Origin: CBDDRG01 sp051306415
GTDB taxonomy: Bacteria > Pseudomonadota > Gammaproteobacteria > Pseudomonadales > Porticoccaceae
Direction of reading: 5' to 3'
Assembly (NCBI GenBank): GCA_051306415.1
Contig: JBPPNE010000281.1
Span: forward strand, 1-11,984
Length of the DNA: 11,984 bases
A program made the translations under genes and the position numbers. The notes beneath the pieces were generated by a model. The model was not told the DNA's origin, did not search any database, and saw only the letters and a program-made list of their open reading frames with translations. The stretch's first letter is position 1, and each line of letters starts with the position of its first letter. Below, one piece after another: positions 6,947 through 11,984 of this stretch.

Positions 6947-7548
6947 GGACGGAAATCCTCAAGCTGTGTCTTCAACGATGACAGTGCCCGCGAGTAATGC
7001 GTCTTTACGCTACCCTCGCTGCAGTTCATGGCAGCGGCTGCCTCCGCCGTCGACAGTCCCTCCCAGCAGCGCAGTAAAAAGGCCTCACGCTGTCGCCTTG
7101 GCAAGCCGGACAACGCGTTTTCCAGCGCCACCATGCTGATATGCTGCTCAACCCGGACGGCGGGGTCGTCTGAGTCAAGCCCGGGGATCTGAGCAAGTCT
7201 CGCGTCTTCATCACGGTCATCGCGATCTTCGCTACCCTTCGCGAGGAGACCGAAGAATCTGCGGTGGAGGCTACGACGACGGAAGGTGTCGTGAATTTTG
7301 CTGTTCAGTACCCGGAAAAATAGCAGGCGCCATTCACCGCACTGGCGATCAGGGTAGCGAATGACCAATTCGGACATTGCTTCCTGGACAATGTCCAAGG
7401 CATCTTCGCGATTGCCCACCGCACTTCGGGCCATCAAAAATGCACGCCGCTCAACGGATATCAGGAAGTCCTCGAGAGACATCACCTCGGCGATGATTTG
7501 CTCCCCCGACCAGGATTCATTCATCAGCTGTTGCGGAATCCCGTTCAT
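6943..7548 (-). CDS. ECF-family (sigma-70 group IV) RNA polymerase sigma factor
   Basis: This 201-residue protein directs RNA polymerase to a small set of promoters. Region 2 covers about 25-95 and includes the helix around REDALDIVQEAM (47-58) and the stretch RLLFFRVLNSKIHDTFRRR that replaces the usual -10-binding helix. A charged Asp/Arg linker (about 105-130) follows. Region 4 (145-195) contains LPRRQREAFLLR and the helix-turn-helix LSTAEAAAAMNCSEGSVKTH, which reads the -35 element. There is no region 1.1 or 3, as expected for an ECF factor. Start: ATG at 7548 gives the full frame but its ribosome site is weak; an in-frame ATG at residue 23 still precedes region 2 and could be the true start. 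It is coupled to the downstream membrane protein by ATGA and lies 40 bases after the His-rich gene. Stimulus and regulon are unknown. Confidence 0.9.
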   Translation of the reverse strand: MNGIPQQLMNESWSGEQIIAEVMSLEDFLISVERRAFLMARSAVGNREDALDIVQEAMSELVIRYPDRQCGEWRLLFFRVLNSKIHDTFRRRSLHRRFFGLLAKGSEDRDDRDEDARLAQIPGLDSDDPAVRVEQHISMVALENALSGLPRRQREAFLLRCWEGLSTAEAAAAMNCSEGSVKTHYSRALSSLKTQLEDFRP

Positions 7549-7588
7549 AATCCAGCCCGGATAGATCCCTCACGGCAAATTTCTATAA

Positions 7589-7933
7589 TCAGTCTGACCG
7601 GTGATGCAGTACTTCGCCGAGCAAGATCGCGCCGCCAATCCATTTGTAATAATCATCGGCTGGCTCCCGGTAAACCACCACGCGTTCATGGTAATGAGGC
7701 CGGTAGTGATGTTGATCCTCATGATAATAATGGTGGTCAACACGGTAGTGGCGATCTTCGCGATAGTAAGAATGGTGGCGACCATGTCGCTCAGGATAGT
7801 AGTTCCGATCGACTCTGTAGTGCTCGCGGTGGGTGAACTGGGAGCGGTGGTGTTTGTCCCGATCCGCTGCCGCAGGCAGCACAACGCCGATCAGGAGGAG
7901 GCCAACCAGCAGGGTAGACAGTACCTTTTGCAT
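7589..7933 (-). CDS. Small secreted His/Tyr/Arg-rich protein of unknown function
   Basis: The product has 114 residues. The first 23 form a clear signal peptide (MQKVLSTLLVGLLLIGVVLPAAA), with cleavage expected before Asp24. The mature ~91 residues contain 17 His and 13 Tyr with many Arg, in short clusters such as HYRVDRNYY and HYRVDHHYYHED, an internal near-repeat. A short hydrophobic segment near the end, WIGGAILLGEVL, could insert in or lie on a membrane. The start ATG has AAGG 7 bases upstream. Dense His could bind Ni, Cu, Zn or Co, or act as a pH sensor; this is inferred from composition alone. The gene precedes the ECF sigma gene by 40 bases on the same strand and follows xthA by 73 bases, so it may lead the sigma operon. 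I do not recognise a named family. Confidence 0.75.
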   Translation of the reverse strand: MQKVLSTLLVGLLLIGVVLPAAADRDKHHRSQFTHREHYRVDRNYYPERHGRHHSYYREDRHYRVDHHYYHEDQHHYRPHYHERVVVYREPADDYYKWIGGAILLGEVLHHRSD

Positions 7934-7965
7934 AGCAACGCCTTCGAAGTTTGGTGTTGTACCTG

Positions 7966-8000
7966 CCTATAGCGGATGACAGGCCAACTGGTTGACAACC
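7966..8000 (-). promoter_or_regulatory. Possible ECF-type promoter and small palindrome before the His-rich gene
   Basis: On the - strand GGTTGTCAACC (8000-7990) is an 11-base palindrome containing CAACC, and TATAGG (7971-7966) lies 18 bases after it. The AAC core is reminiscent of -35 elements read by ECF factors. Transcription would start about 26 bases before the ATG. A standard sigma-70 pair is not present at good spacing. The call is speculative. Confidence 0.2.
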
Positions 8001-8006
8001 CCAGCA

Positions 8007-8819
8007 CTAAAATTTGAATTCAGCCCAAATTGGACAATGGTCGGAAGGCATTTCCATGCCCCGGATAAACAAATCGATGCCGGTGTCAGTACAGTTTTCC
8101 ATAAGCGACGAGGTCGCTAGAATCAGATCAATACGCAATCCCCGTGGCGGTATCTGCTCAAAGCCACGGCTCCGGTAATCAAACCAGCTATAGGCGTCCT
8201 TCGTCTGTTGATTCAGGCTGCGGAAGCAGTCGGTCAAACCCCACGCCGTCAAGCTGTCAAGCCATTGTCTTTCCTCCGGCAAAAAGCAGCATTTTCCAGT
8301 CCGCAACCAACGCTTGCGATTGTCCTCGCCAATACCGATGTCGATGTCTTCGGGAGCGATATTCATGTCGCCGACTACAATGACATCTTCACCGGGATCA
8401 TGGTATTGGTGCAGATGACTAAGTAGGTTGTGGTAAAACGCCTGTTTTGCAGGAAACTTGAGCGGGTGATCGCGGCTCTCGCCTTGGGGAAAATAGCCGT
8501 TGTAGACATGCACTGTGCGTTTCCCAAACCGGTAGGAACCGCGCACCAGGCGGCGTTGTGAGTCCTCCCCATCATCCGGAAATCCGCACAGACTCTCCTG
8601 CGGAGGCGTACGGTGGAGTAGGGCAACACCATAGTGCCCTTTCTGGCCGTGGTAGACAGCGTTGTAACCCAGCCCGCGAATATCCTCGATAGGGAATTGC
8701 GCGTCTAGCACCTTGGTTTCCTGAAGACCGATGACATCGGGGGAGTGGCGATCAATTACCGCGCGTAACTGGTGACCGCGAGCCCGTAGCCCGTTGATGT
8801 TAAATGATACTATCTTCAT
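8007..8819 (-). CDS. xthA: Exodeoxyribonuclease III (class II AP endonuclease)
   Basis: ExoIII cuts DNA at abasic sites and removes 3' blocking groups and nucleotides in base excision repair. The 270-residue product is the length of E. coli XthA (268) and similar throughout. Catalytic and metal residues are all present: Asn7 (FNINGLRAR), Glu34 (QETK), Tyr109 (NGYFPQGESRDHP), Asp151 and Asn153 (GDMNIAPEDIDIGIG), Asp231 (LRIDLILA) and His261 (PSDHCPIWA). The block ENRKRWLRTGKC, with Asp in place of the first Asn neighbour, is also near-identical to E. coli. The start follows the prc stop by 14 bases and has only a weak ribosome site, so co-transcription and translational read-on from prc are likely. 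No intrinsic terminator follows before the next gene. Confidence 0.97.
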   Translation of the reverse strand: MKIVSFNINGLRARGHQLRAVIDRHSPDVIGLQETKVLDAQFPIEDIRGLGYNAVYHGQKGHYGVALLHRTPPQESLCGFPDDGEDSQRRLVRGSYRFGKRTVHVYNGYFPQGESRDHPLKFPAKQAFYHNLLSHLHQYHDPGEDVIVVGDMNIAPEDIDIGIGEDNRKRWLRTGKCCFLPEERQWLDSLTAWGLTDCFRSLNQQTKDAYSWFDYRSRGFEQIPPRGLRIDLILATSSLMENCTDTGIDLFIRGMEMPSDHCPIWAEFKF

Positions 8820-8833
8820 TTGTGCAGCCAGAG

Positions 8834-10903
8834 CTATTGATTCGCAACTTGCGGCATCCGGGCGAGCAAGCCGATGTAATCCGCCAGCACATAGCCAGCC
8901 TCTTGCAGTTGCGGGTCGGGGGGAGGAGAGGCCTGTGGATTCGCCTTTCTCTCGTCCTGCTTTTTGGTTTCGTCGTCACGCCATGCCTGAATAGACTCCC
9001 ATGCCGGCAATTGTTTTGCCTTGAGGCGCTGGTTTTCGATATTAAACAGCGCCTGTTCCTGATCCTGCTGAAGTGCCTCCCGCTCTTTTTTGTTGAGCGG
9101 CAATACCTTCAGTTCGCGCTTTTTATTGACCAAATCGATCTCGTCGAGCATGAAGCGCCAGTCGGGATCATTCGCCGCGCGCTGTAGATGAGCGGTTTTC
9201 AGGTGTTCAATCAGCGGCGAAAAATCACCGTAGACCGGGTGGCGAAGGCCTTTGATGCTGTCCCAGGGGAGTGCGTGCTTTTCCTGGCTTTCGCCAATCT
9301 CCTCGGAGCTATAGATGGAGGGGAACGCCAAGTCGGGAATCACACCCCGGTTTTGAGTGCTGTCACCCGACACTCGATAAAATTTGGACTCAGTGAGTTT
9401 CAGCTGACCCTCCGCCAACGGCGCCATTACCTGCACCGTGCCTTTGCCAAAGCTCTGAGTGCCAACCAGCAGGCCGCGCCGGTAATCCTGGATGGCGCCG
9501 GCAAAAATTTCCGAGGCCGACGCACTCAACCGATTGATCAAGACAACCAGAGGCCCGCGATAAAAGGCCTGGCGGCGGGCGATCTCCTTGGTAATTTTTT
9601 GATCGGAATGGCGAATTTGGACAACGGGACCCGGATCGATGAAAAGGTCGGTGAGACCGACCGCTTCGTAGAGGGAGCCGCCACCGTTATTGCGTAGATC
9701 AAGCACAATTCCCTGGACATTGGCCTGCCGCAGCTCCTCCAGCAGCTTCTGGACGTCGCGGGTGGTACTTTTGAAATCCGGATCACGGTTTCGGTAAGCC
9801 TCAAAATCCATATAAAACGCGGGCACTTCGATAACGCCGAGCTTGATCTTGGTTGTTCCCGATGGAACCTCGATAATTTTGCTTTTTGCCGCCTGTTCCT
9901 CCAACTTCACCTTGTCACGGACAATCTCAATGTGGACTGTCTTATCGGGCGTTTCGGCTTTGTCAGGAATCACTTGCAGCCGCACCGTGGTGCCTTTTTT
10001 ACCACGAACAAGCGCCACAACGTCGTCAAGACGCCAGCCGACAACATCTTCTATCGGGCCCTCAGTACCTTGACCGACACCGATGATCTTGTCACCGGGC
10101 CCTAGTGTTCCCTGCTTGTTTGCGGGACCGCCGGCCACCACGCTGACGACCTGGGTGTATTCGTCTTCCTTCTGCAACACTGCGCCAATCCCCTCCAGGG
10201 ACAGAGACATACTGATATTGAAATTATCCAGCGAACGGGCGGAAAGATAGTCGGTATGCGGGTCGTAGAGCCCGGTCAGCGCATTCACATAGGCCTGAAA
10301 TACATCTTCCTGATCCTGCTGATTTATCTGATCGATCTGGCTCTGGTAGCGCTTGATAAGCAACTCCCGCGCGGCTTTTGGTTCCTTGTTGGCCAGTATC
10401 AGCTGCAGCATGCTGTCCTTGATCCGCTTGCGCCAGTAGTCGTCGGCTTCCTCAGTGGTAGCCATCCAGCTGCGTGCCTTTGGATCTATTGACAGTGTCT
10501 CATTCTTAGCAAAATCAAATTCATAATCGCTTTTCAGCAGATCAATAGTGGCTTGCATCCGGGTCGTAAACCGCAGCCTAAAACGGTTAAAGATGGTAAA
10601 ACCCGCGGTTAAATCGCCAGCTTTCAGGCTGTCGTCGAGATCGTATTGCCAGCGTTTGAACTCAGCGATATCCACCGCAGTGAAGAAACTCTTGGTGGAG
10701 TCGAGGCTATCGAGGTAGTTATCCAGCAGCTCGCTGGATAACTGGTCATCAAGACGCATCTTGCGATAGTGATCCGTTCCCAGCTTGTCTAGCACATCCA
10801 CCATGATTCGAGACTCGCTTGCAGACGGCACCAGGGCTTCAACTGCCGCCCAGGTGTGGATGGAAATGACAATGAAGGTAAGTGCGGCAGACAATCGTTT
10901 CAT
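8834..10903 (-). CDS. prc: Carboxy-terminal (tail-specific) protease Prc/Tsp
   Basis: Prc is a periplasmic serine protease that degrades proteins with nonpolar C-termini and trims cell-wall enzymes and lipoproteins. The product has 689 residues (E. coli 682). Order: signal peptide (about 1-20), N-terminal helical region (30-230), PDZ domain (about 238-325, with GPANKQGTLGPGDKIIGVG), protease core with LDLRNNGGG (401-409), and the C-terminal Tsp domain to 689. The Ser-Lys dyad is Ser462 in RLSASASEIFAGA and Lys487 in SFGKGTVQ, 25 residues apart as in E. coli; Asp473 also corresponds. The start ATG has only a weak GAAA upstream, and the likely promoter is distant. xthA follows after 14 bases. 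A Lys/Asp/Glu-rich, Pro-containing stretch at 640-665 is more divergent than the rest. Confidence 0.97.
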   Translation of the reverse strand: MKRLSAALTFIVISIHTWAAVEALVPSASESRIMVDVLDKLGTDHYRKMRLDDQLSSELLDNYLDSLDSTKSFFTAVDIAEFKRWQYDLDDSLKAGDLTAGFTIFNRFRLRFTTRMQATIDLLKSDYEFDFAKNETLSIDPKARSWMATTEEADDYWRKRIKDSMLQLILANKEPKAARELLIKRYQSQIDQINQQDQEDVFQAYVNALTGLYDPHTDYLSARSLDNFNISMSLSLEGIGAVLQKEDEYTQVVSVVAGGPANKQGTLGPGDKIIGVGQGTEGPIEDVVGWRLDDVVALVRGKKGTTVRLQVIPDKAETPDKTVHIEIVRDKVKLEEQAAKSKIIEVPSGTTKIKLGVIEVPAFYMDFEAYRNRDPDFKSTTRDVQKLLEELRQANVQGIVLDLRNNGGGSLYEAVGLTDLFIDPGPVVQIRHSDQKITKEIARRQAFYRGPLVVLINRLSASASEIFAGAIQDYRRGLLVGTQSFGKGTVQVMAPLAEGQLKLTESKFYRVSGDSTQNRGVIPDLAFPSIYSSEEIGESQEKHALPWDSIKGLRHPVYGDFSPLIEHLKTAHLQRAANDPDWRFMLDEIDLVNKKRELKVLPLNKKEREALQQDQEQALFNIENQRLKAKQLPAWESIQAWRDDETKKQDERKANPQASPPPDPQLQEAGYVLADYIGLLARMPQVANQ

Positions 10904-11067
10904 GCGGTTTCGGGCCTAAATTGGAATCTCGCCGCAGTCTAACATTTGAACCTGGCGTTTTGGCTGGCGAGACAGGCGATAACGTTTTGTAAAGTGGCAA
11001 AGCTTCGTCTGCGTCAGAGTCGTGTGAAGGTCATGAGATCAATTGGCAACACGTATCCAAAACAATT

Positions 11068-11098
11068 ACTATATTTAACATAATATACATTATGCGAA
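11068..11098. promoter_or_regulatory. AT-rich promoter/operator-like segment between der and prc
   Basis: The 259 bases between prc and der hold no gene. Within them an AT-rich island contains a perfect inverted repeat CATAATATACATTATG (11079-11094; arms of 6, centre of 4). On the - strand a TATAGT-like -10 (11073-11068) lies next to it, and a TTCGCA -35-like hexamer (11098-11093) is 19 bases upstream, somewhat too far. On the + strand TTGGCA (11043-11048) and TACTAT (11067-11072) are 18 bases apart. The site probably starts prc transcription with a leader of about 160 bases, but direction is uncertain. Confidence 0.35.
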
Positions 11099-11162
11099 TA
11101 GTTGGGTGCTGGACTGACGCCATGGCAGACGACTGCCCAGCCCTCCGCTCAACGATAAGGAC

Positions 11163-11984
11163 TCAATCCTTTTTGACGTGCCGAAACAACCGCCGGCGAT
11201 GGGCAATCTGTCGCGAGGTCAGTTGATTCTTGATTCCCGCATAGGGGTTTTCACCCGATTTGAACTCGAACTTGATCGGCGTGCCCTGCAGGCTGAGGGC
11301 GCGGCGAAAGGTCTTCTCCAGGTAGCGGACATAGTGAGCCGGCACGTCCTCGGTCTGATTGCCGTGAATCACAATCACCGGAGGATTGCGGCCGCCGGCA
11401 TGGGCATAACGCAGCTTGATGCGCCGACCACGGATCAAGGGCGGCGGATGTTCCATTACCGCTTCCTGCAGAATCCGCGTCAGCTTGTTGGTGCTGAGTT
11501 TATCGTTGGCCGCCGCGTAGGCTCGCTGCACCGACTGATACAGAAGCCCAACGCCAGTACCGTGCTTTGCGGAAATGAAATGCAGATCGGCAAAGCTGAC
11601 AAAGCGCAGACGGCGCTCCAGATCGCGTTTGACCTGCTCGCGGTCGTCCGGCGCCAGTCCGTCCCATTTGTTGACCGCCACCACCAGCGCGCGACCGGCC
11701 GCAATGACGTGCCCCATCAGATGCAGATCCTGATCCACCACACCCTCATGCGCATCGATCAGCAGGATAACGACATTGGCGTCATCGATGGCTTGCAGGG
11801 TTTTCACGATGGAAAATTTCTCCACCGTCAGGCTGACGTTTTTGCGTCGGCGTATGCCCGCCGTGTCGATCAACGTATAACTCTTGCCATCGCGCTCATA
11901 ATTGATGTGGATGCTGTCGCGCGTGGTGCCGGGTTCGTCATACACCACCACCCTATCTTCGCCCAGCAGGCGATTCACCAGCGT
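11163..11984 (-). CDS. der: Ribosome-assembly GTPase Der (EngA), C-terminal half (5' end cut by window)
   Basis: The frame runs through the window edge. The 273 visible residues begin TLVNRLLG, just after the GKS of the second GTPase domain's P-loop. Then come PGTTRD (18-23), DTAG (40-43), NKWD (105-108) and SAK (138-140), i.e. the remaining GTP-binding motifs of domain 2. The KH-like domain follows (about 170 to the end), containing GRRIKLRYAHAGGRNPP and closing in a basic tail HRRRLFRHVKKD. Der has two GTPase domains plus a KH-like domain and is needed for maturation of the 50S ribosomal subunit; the first domain lies outside the window. The gene is upstream of prc on the same strand, but 257 bases of gap with promoter-like sequence suggest separate transcription. 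Confidence 0.96.
   Translation of the reverse strand, partial: TLVNRLLGEDRVVVYDEPGTTRDSIHINYERDGKSYTLIDTAGIRRRKNVSLTVEKFSIVKTLQAIDDANVVILLIDAHEGVVDQDLHLMGHVIAAGRALVVAVNKWDGLAPDDREQVKRDLERRLRFVSFADLHFISAKHGTGVGLLYQSVQRAYAAANDKLSTNKLTRILQEAVMEHPPPLIRGRRIKLRYAHAGGRNPPVIVIHGNQTEDVPAHYVRYLEKTFRRALSLQGTPIKFEFKSGENPYAGIKNQLTSRQIAHRRRLFRHVKKD

Noticed and set aside
7570..7884. 104-codon Thr/Ile-rich - strand frame overlapping the His-rich gene
   Set aside because: It is a shifted frame of the same low-complexity DNA, lacks a signal peptide or ribosome site, and its Thr/Ile richness mirrors the His/Tyr codons.
7601..7972. 123-codon + strand frame that looks like a hydrophobic membrane protein
   Set aside because: It is the antisense image of His and Tyr codons of the secreted His-rich gene (CAC/CAT/TAC/TAT read backwards as Val, Met and Ile codons). 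The - strand frame has a signal peptide and a proper ribosome site.
9188..9697. 169-codon + strand frame
   Set aside because: It is antisense to the protease core of prc, including the LDLRNNGGG and Ser462/Lys487 regions, and has no domain of its own.
11124..11137. Small hairpin GGCAG-ACGA-CTGCC downstream of der
   Set aside because: The stem is only five pairs and no T-run follows on the - strand, so it does not support a terminator call.
1..11984. CRISPR array, tRNA, rRNA, transposon ends or prophage genes
   Set aside because: No evenly spaced direct repeats, cloverleaf-like sequences, transposase or phage-type proteins were seen in either strand. The gene content is conserved chromosomal material.

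Overview
The window looks like an ordinary chromosomal segment of a gammaproteobacterium. The ETF-quinone oxidoreductase N-terminus, the exonuclease III and the Prc protease closely resemble Pseudomonas and E. coli proteins as I remember them. The arrangement of etfBA divergent from the ETF-QO gene is also one I know from Pseudomonas-type genomes. A marine or soil member of the Pseudomonadales/Cellvibrionales neighbourhood is my guess; the sequence alone does not settle the genus. No RNA genes, insertion sequences, phage genes or CRISPR arrays are visible, and both ends cut through genes.

Left part (1-2507, + strand): a nearly complete rhlE-type DEAD-box RNA helicase, closed by a strong intrinsic terminator. 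A single-gene unit follows, encoding a membrane-anchored or exported serine esterase of the polyhydroxybutyrate depolymerase/feruloyl esterase fold, with its own probable promoter.

Middle (2523-6149): a complete electron-transfer-flavoprotein module. The ETF-quinone oxidoreductase gene runs leftward. etfB and etfA run rightward, overlap by 4 bases and end in a strong terminator. EtfBA collects electrons from acyl-CoA and related dehydrogenases, and ETF-QO passes them to the quinone pool, so this is the electron outlet of fatty-acid and amino-acid oxidation.

Right part (6177-11984, all - strand). In transcription order: der (GTPase for 50S ribosome assembly, cut by the window end), a 257-base gap with an AT-rich palindromic segment, prc (periplasmic tail-specific protease), xthA (exonuclease III), a small secreted His/Tyr/Arg-rich protein, an ECF-type sigma factor, a single-pass membrane protein resembling DUF3619, and a secreted DUF3106-type protein with three 18-residue repeats. 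The last three are tightly packed and probably translationally coupled. They look like a sigma factor, membrane regulator and periplasmic partner module of unknown stimulus. With the His-rich protein just upstream, this is the least understood part of the window and the best place to look for something new.

The remaining genes are conserved housekeeping genes. No stretch longer than 300 bases lacks a gene. The three largest gaps (1294-1571, 4161-4410, 10904-11162) hold terminator and promoter-like signals described below.
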